Shown here in pieces: positions 41,544 through 51,638 of a stretch of 64,000 bases of DNA. The notes below the pieces were generated by a model, which saw nothing but the letters and a program-made list of their open reading frames with translations, was not told the DNA's origin and searched no databases. The stretch comes from Pedobacter westerhofensis (GTDB taxonomy: Bacteria > Bacteroidota > Bacteroidia > Sphingobacteriales > Sphingobacteriaceae). Position 1 is the first letter of the stretch. Each line of letters opens with the position of its first letter. The position numbers and the translations under genes were made by a program. Location of the stretch: contig NZ_FXTN01000002.1 of NCBI RefSeq assembly GCF_900182595.1, positions 1-64,000 of the forward strand, given 5' to 3'.

Positions 41544-41834
41544 TATGATATACAACTGAAATCACGAGGAACTATTCAATATTTTCAAAAGAAAAGCGGA
41601 CAGGGAATTGATTTTGTCTTTAATGGCGATACCGCGCTGGAGGTAATAGAAACGCCTATCGAGCAGGATAAGCTGACTGTTGAGCAGAGGGCTGCTGATA
41701 TAGATCTCAAAAAATCGTTTGTCGTCGGCCATAATCCTTCCAGTAATGGGTTCGCTGATTTCGTCTGGGCTGGTAATATCTTAAACACAGTATACCTTTT
41801 CGCAAATACTGCCTCAGGAAATTCAGATACCTGA
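41544..41834 (+). pseudogene. C-terminal remnant of a DUF4143-type AAA ATPase
   Basis: A plus-strand frame without a start codon reads RGTIQYFQKKSGQGIDFVFN, then ALEVIETPIEQDK, then LKKSFVVGHNPSSNGFADFVWAGNIL, which matches the C-terminal nuclease-like end of archaeal-type ATPases with DUF4143. The N-terminal P-loop domain (some 280 residues) is absent, and the frame opens directly after the tandem repeats. It reads beyond the normal end to a stop at 41832-41834 within the terminator hairpin. Confidence 0.65.
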
Positions 41835-41841
41835 GGCAGTA
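41807..41841. terminator. Strong hairpin at the end of the phosphoesterase operon
   Basis: TACTGCCTCAGG (41807-41818) and CCTGAGGCAGTA (41830-41841), a perfect 12-bp stem with an 11-base loop, 16 bp beyond the phosphoesterase stop. T runs are short on both sides. Confidence 0.7.
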
Positions 41842-41856
41842 TATTAAAATAACTGT

Positions 41857-43269
41857 CTATTTCGCAGAAATCTCGCTCTGGTACTGATTGCCCCAGCGAT
41901 CAGTAGCCACTACTTTCACTTTATTTACTGACACATCAAAGTTCGCCGAGAACAGGTGTCCTGTCTGGTGAGGCTCCACAAAATGCCGGCCCTCCGGTTT
42001 ATTCTCTCCGCGGTATAAATCAACCGAAAGCGGATCATATCCTGTTTCTTTATTGAGTTCGCCCGCTGCTTTACCATCCAGGAAATAGCTTATTTTCCAT
42101 CGCGGATCATAATCCCAGATGTTTGCCAGCAGGCGCATCTGGCTGTCCTGTTTTTCTACATACAAGCTGATCTGGTTTTCTTTAGGCAGTCCGGTTGATT
42201 TGTAATACCATTTCAGGTCAGTACCATTTACTTCATAAACGCCATAACCCCGCGGCGTGCCATCAGTACAAACTGGCCCCGTCCACCAGGCCCCGCATAC
42301 GGTACCGTGGTTATGCTCATAAACCCCATTGCTGAAATTATTATCATGATAATGTGTATGGCCAGACATCACGTGCACGTTTTTGTAGGCCCTCAATACC
42401 TGATAAAAGGCGGCATTATTTTTAACCCCGCTGTAAACCGGGATATGGAGGTTGATAATGATCAGCTGGTCCTGCGCCACATGCTCCAGGTCTTTGGCCA
42501 GCCAGGCAAGCTGCTCTTCGGTGATATATCCGTCATATTCGCGCTCTGTACCGAGGTAACGCACATCGTCCAGTACGATATAATGCGCTTTGCCGCGGTT
42601 AAAGGAATAGTACGTAGGGCCGTAAAAGTTCTTGAAGGTTACATCCGACGTTTCGTCGCCACCCATCCGGTAATCCATATCGTGGTTGCCGATCACCTGG
42701 AAAAAGGGGATGCCCAGCTTTGCAATCGCTGCATTATACTCAGGGAAGAGCGCATGATTGTCCCAAACCATATCGCCCACACAGATGCCATGTACCAAAG
42801 CATCTTTTCCCAATGACCTGATCGTTGCGATGGTATCAGGAACGGAGGTCTCCATCATCTGCTGTACATCTTTTTTGTTTTTTACCTGCGGATCTGCCCA
42901 GATAATAAAATGATGATGGTTATCATTTGCCTTTAGCGGCTCCAGTTTAAAATCAAACTGCCCGCTGCCATCCAGTTTTTCATACTGCCTGGCGATGTTG
43001 TAGTCATTTCTGTACTGGTAACCGGCTGGTGTGCTCATGAAAACACTTTTCGCTTTTTCGCTGGGCATCAGCTCATAATGGCCCCTGTCATCTGTAAGGA
43101 CAACGGTAAATCCGTCGGAGATGGCTACATTTATTAAGCCCTTTTTGCCAGCGATTACCCTGCCTTTAATCAGTGTGTTATCAGCAAAGCCAAGGGCATT
43201 GGTATTAAGTGCGATAAATGCGCTTCCGGCAATGAGGCCCGCGCTGCGGAGGAATGATCTTCTGTTCAT
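41857..43269 (-). CDS. Secreted calcineurin-like phosphoesterase
   Basis: A protein of 470 residues. The N-terminus MNRRSFLRSAGLIAGSAF has a twin-arginine-like signal. An N-terminal regulatory-like domain (about 30-120) precedes the metallophosphoesterase core with DPQVKN, GDMVWDN, GNHDMDYR, INLHIPV and SGHTHYHD, which together hold the two metals, and a C-terminal beta domain (about 330-470). It hydrolyses a phosphoester outside or in the periplasm. Its start codon overlaps the stop of the DUF5689 gene by one base (TAATG), so it is translationally coupled to the SusCD operon. Confidence 0.9.
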   Translation of the reverse strand: MNRRSFLRSAGLIAGSAFIALNTNALGFADNTLIKGRVIAGKKGLINVAISDGFTVVLTDDRGHYELMPSEKAKSVFMSTPAGYQYRNDYNIARQYEKLDGSGQFDFKLEPLKANDNHHHFIIWADPQVKNKKDVQQMMETSVPDTIATIRSLGKDALVHGICVGDMVWDNHALFPEYNAAIAKLGIPFFQVIGNHDMDYRMGGDETSDVTFKNFYGPTYYSFNRGKAHYIVLDDVRYLGTEREYDGYITEEQLAWLAKDLEHVAQDQLIIINLHIPVYSGVKNNAAFYQVLRAYKNVHVMSGHTHYHDNNFSNGVYEHNHGTVCGAWWTGPVCTDGTPRGYGVYEVNGTDLKWYYKSTGLPKENQISLYVEKQDSQMRLLANIWDYDPRWKISYFLDGKAAGELNKETGYDPLSVDLYRGENKPEGRHFVEPHQTGHLFSANFDVSVNKVKVVATDRWGNQYQSEISAK

Positions 43270-44768
43270 TAGTTTTTAAGTGTGGTAAAACCTGTGCCTG
43301 TTTCTATGGTGTTCAGTGCTGATGTTTTGGTCAGCGGGATGCTGGTAACCGTCCGCCCTGCAATCCATTGCCCGGTAGAGGCATCATAGATACCGCCAAG
43401 CTGGGTAAAGTTTCCGGTTGCCGGGAAGGTTAATTTGGACGTATTTGTTCCGCCGCCGTAAAAGCCCTGGGTTAAGCGCGTAACCGGGTTGATGGTACTG
43501 TAGTAGTCGGTATTTGTAATCCTGTAGCCAATTTCCGGCGGGCCTGCAGCATAAACGGTACCGTTACCACCATACATGATCACGTCCAGCGGAACGGTTG
43601 ACGCATTTACCGTGATGCCCCTGAACACAGCGATACCCGCAACGTTACCGCTGTTGGCCAGCAGATTGGTACTTGCTGCGCCAAAGTCTGCCCCCGGAAC
43701 ATTGGCATACTGCGTGCTGTTGATCCATGGCGCCGCACTGATATCAGTTGAGCCCGCGCCCCAGATATTCTTGCTGCCGCCAACATAAAAGAACTGGCCC
43801 TTGGTCACTTTTCCTGAGACCAGGTTAAGTTTGTAGCTCCGGGCAGCACCTACAGCCCATCCATTGGCAGGAGCGGGGTTGGTACCTGCATTATTGCAGG
43901 CCACAAGAGAATAACTGGTAACTGCGAAATCAATATCCTGGGTAGCCAGCAGCTGAATATATTCATAATTTCCATCTGTACCGTTCGGATCTGTCAGGTA
44001 CCCGGTAATTATTACGGGCGAAGGCTTGATCAGTGGCAGCTCAAAAACATCATCTGCGGTACGCGGCCATAGTTGAATACTTGTTTTATCGCCACTGGCC
44101 ACAATCACAGGGATACCGGTGAAGTTGGCACTTGCAGGGATTGCAGCTGCTGCAAATGTTGCCGAGGCTTCTGTATGCAGGGTTAACTTACCAAAACCAT
44201 CATTGATGGTTTTATCACCTTTAAAGGTGTCTCCCGGCTGAGGTTCCGGCTCGGTAACCGCCTTGCTGATAGTGACAAGGGTGTTTTCGTATACATCGGG
44301 TGATGCAAGCAGGGTGCCCGACTGAACGGATTGCAGGTTCAGGGTGTTTAATGCTGCAACTTTGTTTACGGCGCCTGCAGGCAGGCCTTTGAGGTGCATG
44401 CTGCCGTTTACCCTGCCGAGCGTTGCGCCTGCAACCTGTACAATGACAGAGTCGCCGGGCTTATAGGTGGCCGCTGCGGCACCCAGTTCCAGGGCAATAC
44501 CCCTCAGCGCATTGCGGCGGTAGTTCTGGATGACCACGATCCCGGCAGGAGTATTTGCTGACTGGGCATCCGAGATCACTACACCAGCAATTTCTTTGGC
44601 ACCCGCAAGATTTGCCGTACTGAGGCTAAGGTCACTGCCTTTGTACAGATCTTTTAAATCCACGATGGCAATCACCGGACTGAGCGTTCCTTCTGCATTA
44701 TCGTTTTTCTTACATCCGGAGAATGCAGCCATGGCGATGAGGACAAGGAATAAATATATCTTTTTCAT
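43269..44768 (-). CDS. DUF5689-containing surface lipoprotein
   Basis: A protein of 499 residues from the ATG at 44768. The signal peptide ends in a lipobox (MAAFSGCKK). The N-terminal region AIVDLKDLYKGSDLSL and IAGVVISDAQSANTPAGIVVIQN is the DUF5689 pattern, followed by beta-rich domains (GYLTDPNGTDGNYEYIQLLA, resembling lamin-tail-like units). It is probably exposed on the surface beside SusD and may capture substrate for the operon's phosphoesterase. The role is inferred from context. Confidence 0.8.
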   Translation of the reverse strand: MKKIYLFLVLIAMAAFSGCKKNDNAEGTLSPVIAIVDLKDLYKGSDLSLSTANLAGAKEIAGVVISDAQSANTPAGIVVIQNYRRNALRGIALELGAAAATYKPGDSVIVQVAGATLGRVNGSMHLKGLPAGAVNKVAALNTLNLQSVQSGTLLASPDVYENTLVTISKAVTEPEPQPGDTFKGDKTINDGFGKLTLHTEASATFAAAAIPASANFTGIPVIVASGDKTSIQLWPRTADDVFELPLIKPSPVIITGYLTDPNGTDGNYEYIQLLATQDIDFAVTSYSLVACNNAGTNPAPANGWAVGAARSYKLNLVSGKVTKGQFFYVGGSKNIWGAGSTDISAAPWINSTQYANVPGADFGAASTNLLANSGNVAGIAVFRGITVNASTVPLDVIMYGGNGTVYAAGPPEIGYRITNTDYYSTINPVTRLTQGFYGGGTNTSKLTFPATGNFTQLGGIYDASTGQWIAGRTVTSIPLTKTSALNTIETGTGFTTLKN

Positions 44769-44823
44769 TTGATAACTGATCTGCATTTATTTCAATATTA
44801 TTATAAGGATATCCATTGATTAA

Positions 44824-46314
44824 CTAAGGTTTTTGCCACCATACCTGTGTACTGATCTCATCAGCTCCCTGCGATGCTACTGCCGCTTTGTAATTGTCGG
44901 GGTTGGAAGACTGCACATATACCGGATAATAGAGGCGTGCGGGCATGATGCCGTTGTTGACCAGTCCGGCACCTTTTGGTAATACCGGGTGCCCGGTACG
45001 GCGGTATTCAAACCACTGCTCAAAGTCGGTACCGAACATGGAATAATACTTTTGCGCATGGATCAGCTCCATCTTCTGGTCAAGCGTGGCGGTATTGCTC
45101 CATGAAATATCCGCAGCGGCCAGATAAGTTTCGATGGGCGTATTAAATGCAGGTACCCATAAAGTGATGCCTGATAAAGTACCATTGTTATAATACGTTC
45201 TGGCATCACCGGCGATCCATCCCTTTGCAGCCGCTTCTGCCAGGATAAACTGCAGCTCGGAATAATTCATGATATTGCCCATCAGCGGTTCGTTCATCAG
45301 GGTAGTGGCAGAGGTGGTGGACAGAAAGTATGATTTGATCGCCAGGATCTGTCCCGGTGAATAACCGCTTGGCACACCTACAAAACTTCCCTGGTAAGTG
45401 GCTATGGAAAAGCGGTTGCCGGGTGTTAATCTTGGGTCGGCCCAGCGACTAAGGTTATTGATGAAAAACTCGGTTATCCCTACTGCGCGAAAGTCCTGTT
45501 CACGCACGCCGCCAATAAATGGCGAGGTAAGTGCGCCCACGCCTGTCCAGCGTAATATTGCGGCATCGGCATTACTGTTCATGATGGGATAGGCTCCAGG
45601 GTTGGTATCTACAATTTCCTTAATTTTCGCGATGCAGGTTGCAGATATTTCGGCCTTGCCGGAAAGCCGCATCAGCAGGCGCAGGTACAGGCTGTTTCCA
45701 AACTGGCGCCATTTTGCAGCATTGCCATTGTAAACGGGATCACTGGAAGCACTAACGTTTCCGGCACCAATCAGCAGCGTATCGGCAGTTTCCAGTTTTT
45801 TAAAGATATCCAGATAGATATCTTTCTGCTGATCAAAGATGGGCGTAAAGTTGCCCTCTTTGCCCATGTTGGATTGCGAATAGGGAACATCGCCGTAAGT
45901 GTCGGTCAGCATCGCATATACCCAGGACTGGCAGATGAGCGATATGCCCATATAAGTTTTGCTGTAGGTGAGGGGCTGACTGGCTACATTATAAATATCC
46001 TTAAAGTTGGTAAGCTGTGTGTACCAATTGTTCCAGGTATAATCTGCCCAGGTACGCTTGATATCATACCTGAAAACTTTGCCTTCGCCATCGCCGGGAT
46101 CTACCGTTACCTGCATCAGCTCATTGTTAAAATTGCGGTTGCGCAACATATTGGTGCTTACGGTATTTACTAGTGCCGGCGCCAGCAGTTGCTGCGGCAA
46201 TGCGTTAGGGGTGCCATTGGGATCTGTATTGAGCTCCACAAATCCGTGTTTACATGATGATAGTGTGGCAAGGGCTAACATCAGGACAGTAATGATTTTA
46301 AAATATGTCTTCAT
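44824..46314 (-). CDS. SusD/RagB-type nutrient-binding lipoprotein
   Basis: A protein of 496 residues. Lipobox at LATLSSCKHG; FVELNTDPNGTPNALPQQLL is the typical start of the SusD-like_2 family; TPR-like helices follow. It caps the SusC barrel at the cell surface and binds the substrate. It begins 11 bp after the SusC gene. No glycan enzyme is present in the operon, so the substrate may not be a sugar. Confidence 0.93.
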   Translation of the reverse strand: MKTYFKIITVLMLALATLSSCKHGFVELNTDPNGTPNALPQQLLAPALVNTVSTNMLRNRNFNNELMQVTVDPGDGEGKVFRYDIKRTWADYTWNNWYTQLTNFKDIYNVASQPLTYSKTYMGISLICQSWVYAMLTDTYGDVPYSQSNMGKEGNFTPIFDQQKDIYLDIFKKLETADTLLIGAGNVSASSDPVYNGNAAKWRQFGNSLYLRLLMRLSGKAEISATCIAKIKEIVDTNPGAYPIMNSNADAAILRWTGVGALTSPFIGGVREQDFRAVGITEFFINNLSRWADPRLTPGNRFSIATYQGSFVGVPSGYSPGQILAIKSYFLSTTSATTLMNEPLMGNIMNYSELQFILAEAAAKGWIAGDARTYYNNGTLSGITLWVPAFNTPIETYLAAADISWSNTATLDQKMELIHAQKYYSMFGTDFEQWFEYRRTGHPVLPKGAGLVNNGIMPARLYYPVYVQSSNPDNYKAAVASQGADEISTQVWWQKP

Positions 46315-46325
46315 TTCTTTAAATA

Positions 46326-49300
46326 TTAAATACCGATAACCAGATTGAAACCAAAGGTGCGTGTAGAAGGGAACTGCGCCACTTCAAAGCCCTGTACAAT
46401 ATCACTGCCGGACAGGGTTCCGAACTCAGGATCGAAAATCGGCCACTTGGACCAGATGTACAGGTCCCTGCCATACACACCTACAGTTGCGCGCTGCAGC
46501 CCCAGGCGGTGGGTAAGGTTTTTGCCAATCGTAAAATCAAGCCTGGCCTCGCGGAACTTTACAAAGTTGGTAGAGAAGGTATTGCCCTCGGCATTGTCTA
46601 TCCCGTAATGTGAGCGGTAGTAGCCATCGACATCTGTAGCGATCACATCATTTTTGCGATAGGTACCGTCCGCATTCAGGATTACGCCATTACCGATTAT
46701 ACCGTTGTATCTTCCCGGCAGGGTATTGGTGGTCTTGCCCTGTTCTGCCAGTTTGTAATTGCTGAGGGAATAGGCTACAGCACCAAACTGGGCATCAAAT
46801 AACAGGTGGAGGCCAAACTGTTTATACTTAAAATCGTGTCCCATACTGGTTTTCCATTTCGCGGTAGTGTTGCCCAGGTAAACCAGGTCGTTGGATAGTT
46901 TGGCGAATCCTGTAGCCGCATCATAAACGATTTGCCCGTCGGGCGAACGCAGGTACCCGCGGCCGAACAGATCGCCCATGCTTCCGCCAACCCGTGCCAC
47001 GATCTGCGCACCGCCGGTAGGGCCGTTACGCAATACTACCGCGCTGTCTGCCAGCTCCTGGATCTTGTTTTTGTTGGCACTGAAGGTGCCAAAGACTGTC
47101 CAGCTGAAACCTCCCGGAGTCTGGACGGGTATACCGTTTACTGAAATCTCCAGTCCTTTGTTGTTTACCCTGCCCACATTGATCACCGCCTGACTGAAAC
47201 CGGAAGACTGATCTACAGTACGGTTGAGGATCTGGTTTTTGGTATTGCCGCTGTACACGGCCACATCAAAGCCGAGGCGGCTTTTAAAGAATTTCATCTC
47301 TGCCCCAAGCTCCAGTGTGGTGGTACGCAGCGGCTGAAGGTTGGCATTGGAGAGCGTACGCGGATTTTGCAAGCCGCCGGCATAGGTGCTGCCGGCAGTA
47401 ATATAGTTAAATGTAGTCTGGTAAGGTGTTGTTGTTCCGCTGCCCACACCGGCAAGTGATGCCCTCAGTTTGGCGTAGTTGATAACTTCAGGCAGTTTGA
47501 ATGCTTCAGAAGCGATAAAACTGAGACTGGCAGAAGGGTAATAGAAGCCCACCTGGTCGGTCCTGTCGGCAGTAGCCAGCGTACTCACCCAGTCTTTACG
47601 GGCTGTGATATCCATATACAGATAGTCCCTGAAGCTGGTTGACAACAATCCATAGAAGCTGTTCAGTGCATATTTCGATTTAAAGGGCGCGCTGATCAGC
47701 GGCCCTGCATTGTTGGCCATGGAGTAGATTCCCGGGTATACCAGTGAATCGGCACGTACTTCATCCCTGTTGTAATTGTTGCGCAGCATACTGCCGCCGG
47801 CCGTTGCAGTAACATTGAAATCTTTGTTTACTTTTTTGTTATAACGCAGCAGGAAATCCCCGCCCGCTTCCTGTGAGTAGATGTTCTGTGTGCGGTAAGA
47901 TCCTTTCGGATATTTGGTGCCGGCATCATACGGACGTTCCTGTGCACGCTGTTCATAGCCCATATCGAGTGTAGCTCTTACCTGCAAACTGAGTGCGCTG
48001 GTGATTTTGTACTCAGCCTGTACATTGCCCGTTACCGAATTACGGCTGGATTTATTGATAAATTCTTCGGAGATGGCATAGGGGTTCTCCGGGAAAGTAC
48101 TGAAAGGGTAGAAGATCTTTCTGTCTTCCTGGCCGTTTACCCAGTAATTCTTAAGCCAGTTGAGGTCTGCACTGGGCTGCCAGAAGATATACCAGTACAT
48201 GAGCGACTGGTTACCATATCCTGCGCCGGGCAGGTTGGCACTGCTTTTATTGTTATAATTTACCTTTGAGCTGATCGTCAGTTTATCATTGATCTTGGAA
48301 TTTACCGATAAGGCGACGCTGTTGCGGGTATATCCTGTGTTGGGGGTAATCCAATGGTTGGTTACGTTAGTAGCCGAGAAACGGGCCGATGTTTTATCCG
48401 TACCGCCATCCACGCTGATGGAGTTGGTATAGGTGCGCCCTACGTCGAAAAACTCACGGCTCTGGTTTTTATAAGGTACCCATGGTGTTCTTACGGTAGA
48501 TTGTTTTTGCGTTACAGGGTCAAGCTGGTAGAACATCTGTCCATCGTATTTTGGCCCGTACGCCGAGCTGGTACCGCTGGTACTTGCACCATCCGGCCCC
48601 GCACCATATGAATAATACCTGGAACCACCGATTCCCTGTCCGTATTCATACTGCAGGTCTGGCCAGCGGTTTACAGATTCCATCGAGGTATTGGAATTGA
48701 AAGTGATCCCCAGTCCGCTTCTTTTAACACCGGATTTGGTGGTGATAATGATGGCGCCGTTTGCCCCGCGCTGTCCGTATAATGCGGCAGCTCCCGGGCC
48801 TTTCAGCACACTTACATTTTCGATATCCTCGGGGTTCAGGTCGTTCAGATTGCTGCCGTAATCCGCAGGCAAATTATCACTGCTGGTACCGTATACGTTT
48901 TCGCCTGCATTGGACGTCCGCCTGCCGCTGCCCTGGTTGATCACTACCCCATCTACCACGATCAGGGCTTCGTTATCCCCCGTAAGGTTGTTCTCTCCGC
49001 GCAGGATGATCTTGTTGGAACCCGCGGGGCCACTGTTGGAACGCACCAGGTTAAGCCCGGCTACCTTGCCGGAAAGGGCATCCGTCCAATTGCCCGAGAG
49101 GGCACTGGTGAGCTGCTCGCCCTTTACTTCTGTGACCGAATATCCCAGTGATTTTTGCTCGCGTTTGATGCCGAGCGCGGTTACAACCACCTCGTTAAGG
49201 CTGTTGTCTGCCTCATTGAGCGTTATATTAAGGACGGTTGTCCCATTGGCTTTTGCCGTAACGTTGTCTACCGTTTTTGTTTGTGCGGAGAGGTAGCTGA

Positions 49301-49778
49301 TCTCTACAGTATAAGTTCCTGCATCTGCGTTCAGTACATAGCTGCCGTCGTTGACAGACATGACGGCAATCCCCGCCGAGCGGATCCTTATGGATGCCCC
49401 GGGTATAGGTTCGCCTGTTGCAAAAATTACTTTTCCGGTAATGCGGCCTTTTCCCTGTGCCTGCGGAATGATCAGTATATTCTGGCCGCCTGTTTGCCTG
49501 TAGGTAGATCCGGTTCCCTTTAATAGTAAACTGAGTGTTTCTTCGATGCTGCGCTGTCCTTTCGCAATTCTTACCGTCCTGTTTTCGTCCAGCGTATTGT
49601 TGTTATAGCTGATGCTTACATTGCCCAGTTTTTCCAGCTGCTGGAAAGCATTTTTGAGGGTAATTCCTTCTGCCCCGAAGGAGATTTTTTTATTTGTTAC
49701 AGGCTGTGCCCCTGCGCTAAACACGCCAAAAGGGATATATAGCAGTAAAAGTATGGTGAATAACCACAATTTTTTCAT
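46326..49778 (-). CDS. SusC/RagA-type TonB-linked outer-membrane receptor with STN domain
   Basis: A protein of 1150 residues: signal peptide (about 1-24), STN signalling domain (about 30-105, GITLKNAFQQLEKLGNVSISY), carboxypeptidase-regulatory domain (about 112-195), plug (about 205-350, SLGYSVTEVKGEQLTSAL, LKGPGAAALYGQRGANGAIII) and a TonB barrel to the C-terminus, which ends in FGFNLVIGI. The STN domain receives the signal that is passed to the upstream FecR/ECF pair. It imports an unknown oligomer together with SusD. Confidence 0.95.
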   Translation of the reverse strand: MKKLWLFTILLLLYIPFGVFSAGAQPVTNKKISFGAEGITLKNAFQQLEKLGNVSISYNNNTLDENRTVRIAKGQRSIEETLSLLLKGTGSTYRQTGGQNILIIPQAQGKGRITGKVIFATGEPIPGASIRIRSAGIAVMSVNDGSYVLNADAGTYTVEISYLSAQTKTVDNVTAKANGTTVLNITLNEADNSLNEVVVTALGIKREQKSLGYSVTEVKGEQLTSALSGNWTDALSGKVAGLNLVRSNSGPAGSNKIILRGENNLTGDNEALIVVDGVVINQGSGRRTSNAGENVYGTSSDNLPADYGSNLNDLNPEDIENVSVLKGPGAAALYGQRGANGAIIITTKSGVKRSGLGITFNSNTSMESVNRWPDLQYEYGQGIGGSRYYSYGAGPDGASTSGTSSAYGPKYDGQMFYQLDPVTQKQSTVRTPWVPYKNQSREFFDVGRTYTNSISVDGGTDKTSARFSATNVTNHWITPNTGYTRNSVALSVNSKINDKLTISSKVNYNNKSSANLPGAGYGNQSLMYWYIFWQPSADLNWLKNYWVNGQEDRKIFYPFSTFPENPYAISEEFINKSSRNSVTGNVQAEYKITSALSLQVRATLDMGYEQRAQERPYDAGTKYPKGSYRTQNIYSQEAGGDFLLRYNKKVNKDFNVTATAGGSMLRNNYNRDEVRADSLVYPGIYSMANNAGPLISAPFKSKYALNSFYGLLSTSFRDYLYMDITARKDWVSTLATADRTDQVGFYYPSASLSFIASEAFKLPEVINYAKLRASLAGVGSGTTTPYQTTFNYITAGSTYAGGLQNPRTLSNANLQPLRTTTLELGAEMKFFKSRLGFDVAVYSGNTKNQILNRTVDQSSGFSQAVINVGRVNNKGLEISVNGIPVQTPGGFSWTVFGTFSANKNKIQELADSAVVLRNGPTGGAQIVARVGGSMGDLFGRGYLRSPDGQIVYDAATGFAKLSNDLVYLGNTTAKWKTSMGHDFKYKQFGLHLLFDAQFGAVAYSLSNYKLAEQGKTTNTLPGRYNGIIGNGVILNADGTYRKNDVIATDVDGYYRSHYGIDNAEGNTFSTNFVKFREARLDFTIGKNLTHRLGLQRATVGVYGRDLYIWSKWPIFDPEFGTLSGSDIVQGFEVAQFPSTRTFGFNLVIGI

Positions 49779-49887
49779 ATGTTTAATTGATTTATTCTTG
49801 CTTAGCGGTGAGTTTAAATGTTCAATAACCGGCCTGGGATTGTTAGAGCAATTCCGGGCTTCATGGTCTTTAATGGCCTGGTAGATA

Positions 49888-50904
49888 CTATTTCATAATC
49901 TTTCCTCCTTTTTGGTTATTATTTGAGATGTACAGGTGATTTCCGTTTTGTGTAAAGGCGAGCCCCGAGAGGATGCTGATGTTTTCCATCGCCTCAGTAA
50001 GTGTAATGTTTTTGAACTTGGCAGTAAGCCTCACTTTACTGAGGTCGGGATCTGTAAATTCTATAGCTATCCCATAATGATGCTCCAGCGCCGTGGCGAT
50101 ATCCTCCAGGGACGTATTGTAAAAGATAAAATCATGGTTGATCCATGAAACTACATCGTTTGCGCTGATTTCGCTGAATGTATACAGGCCGTTTTGGGTG
50201 TTAATGCTGATCTGATCATCCGGCAGCAGATATTTGATCACCTGGTCCTGTCCATTATGCTTTGCCATCACGGCAACTTTACCAGTTTTTACGGTAACAG
50301 CTACCTTATGCTCAGTATCATATGCTTTGATATTAAAAGAGGTGCCCAGGACTACCGTAGTAATGTCGCCCGTATTTACCGTAAAAGGATGTGCAGACTG
50401 ATGAACAACATCGAAGAAAGCCTCTCCGTCGAGATCTACGTTACGTATTTTTCCGTTAAAGTTTTTTGGATATTTTAACGTGCTTCCCCCGCCGAGATAT
50501 ACCACTGAACTGTCGGGAAGGGTAAACCTGGCCTGCTGTCCGTTGCGATTGCTTACGGTCTGGTATATTTCGCTGCTGCCAGGGCGGTACTGGTATAACG
50601 CGGTGCCCAGGATGCAGCAGATCAGGCAGGCTGCTGCATAGCTGATCCATTTGCGGCCCTGCCGCTTTGCCAATTGCGGGAGATCCTCCCTGCTGATATG
50701 GGCATGGATTTTTGACCAGGCTTTTTCTGGATATACCTGCTGTTTAAAATAGGATTTTGATGCTTCAAGGATCTGGATGGTTTCGCTGAACTGAGAGAGG
50801 TGCTCCGGGCTCGCTTCTATCCATTCCTGTAGCTGGTTGAGGCCCTCATCGCTGATGGTCTTCTCAAAATATGCAATAATTAATTTGTAGCTGTTGTCTT
50901 CCAT
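49888..50904 (-). CDS. FecR-family anti-sigma factor
   Basis: A protein of 338 residues: cytoplasmic N-terminal segment (about 1-85), membrane helix (WISYAAACLICCILGTALYQY), FecR domain (about 125-225, LPDSSVVYLGGGSTLKYPKNF and GEAFFDVVHQSAHPFTV) and a DUF4974-like C-terminal domain (about 255-325). It links the STN domain of the SusC protein to the sigma factor encoded upstream. Confidence 0.93.
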   Translation of the reverse strand: MEDNSYKLIIAYFEKTISDEGLNQLQEWIEASPEHLSQFSETIQILEASKSYFKQQVYPEKAWSKIHAHISREDLPQLAKRQGRKWISYAAACLICCILGTALYQYRPGSSEIYQTVSNRNGQQARFTLPDSSVVYLGGGSTLKYPKNFNGKIRNVDLDGEAFFDVVHQSAHPFTVNTGDITTVVLGTSFNIKAYDTEHKVAVTVKTGKVAVMAKHNGQDQVIKYLLPDDQISINTQNGLYTFSEISANDVVSWINHDFIFYNTSLEDIATALEHHYGIAIEFTDPDLSKVRLTAKFKNITLTEAMENISILSGLAFTQNGNHLYISNNNQKGGKIMK

Positions 50905-50987
50905 TACTGTCTCTAAAAGGAAAGACAGGATTTTAATCAGTTCTACGTATCCGGAAGCGTTAAGGTTATATTAACAAATCGTTAATT

Positions 50988-51551
50988 TCAGGAAGCAGAC
51001 CGGCGGAAGTCTTTTAACAGCAACCTCAGTTTTTTGATGGATTTGTACAGGGTGGTATCTACGGTACGCACGGAGATCCCCAGGATCGTGGATATTTGAC
51101 GGTTGTCGAGACTGTCGATATGGCTCATCAGGAGGATCTGTCGCTGACCGGGCGGAAGAGTATCAATTACTGTTAGGATACCTGCATAAGATTCGCGGCT
51201 GGAAAGGATCCTGAATGGGGTATCCCGGTCCTGAAACTTAGATTCGCAGATATTGATATCTTCAATGGAATCTACAGGTTCTTTCTTTTTTTGATTGTAA
51301 TTGAGTGCCAGGTTTTTTGCTGATACAAACAGGTAACTCCTGATGTTGAGGATCAGGGAGCCATGCCTGCCATCCCATAACTTGATAAAAAGATTGGCTA
51401 TAATTTCTTCTGCAGCCGCGTAATCCCTGGTGTAAACCGCGCAGAACTGGCATAGAGGCTTGTAATGACGGTTGAAAAGAGTTTCAAGGGCTAAATGGTC
51501 ATTTTTCCTTAAAAGATCTGTTAAAGCTTCATCTGTAAGTTGCAGGTACAT
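50988..51551 (-). CDS. ECF sigma factor of the SusCD operon
   Basis: A protein of 187 residues: region 2 (about 15-85, NRHYKPLCQFCAVYTRDYAA, ANLFIKLWDGR) and region 4 (about 125-180, TLPPGQRQILLMSHIDSLDNRQISTILGISVRTVDTTL). It is the first gene of the ECF/FecR/SusC/SusD/DUF5689/phosphoesterase series, all on the minus strand, and is expected to activate the SusC promoter. Confidence 0.92.
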   Translation of the reverse strand: MYLQLTDEALTDLLRKNDHLALETLFNRHYKPLCQFCAVYTRDYAAAEEIIANLFIKLWDGRHGSLILNIRSYLFVSAKNLALNYNQKKKEPVDSIEDINICESKFQDRDTPFRILSSRESYAGILTVIDTLPPGQRQILLMSHIDSLDNRQISTILGISVRTVDTTLYKSIKKLRLLLKDFRRSAS

Positions 51552-51638
51552 GCCGGTTGGTTGTTTTTACAAATCTAGGGTTGTGATATTAACTTAATAT
51601 TAAATACCCGGGATCGTTGCCTGTAAAGAATACCGCCC

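Noticed and set aside
42307-42816. Plus-strand frame of 169 codons opposite the phosphoesterase
   Set aside because: No family features, and the minus-strand gene carries all the metal-binding motifs.
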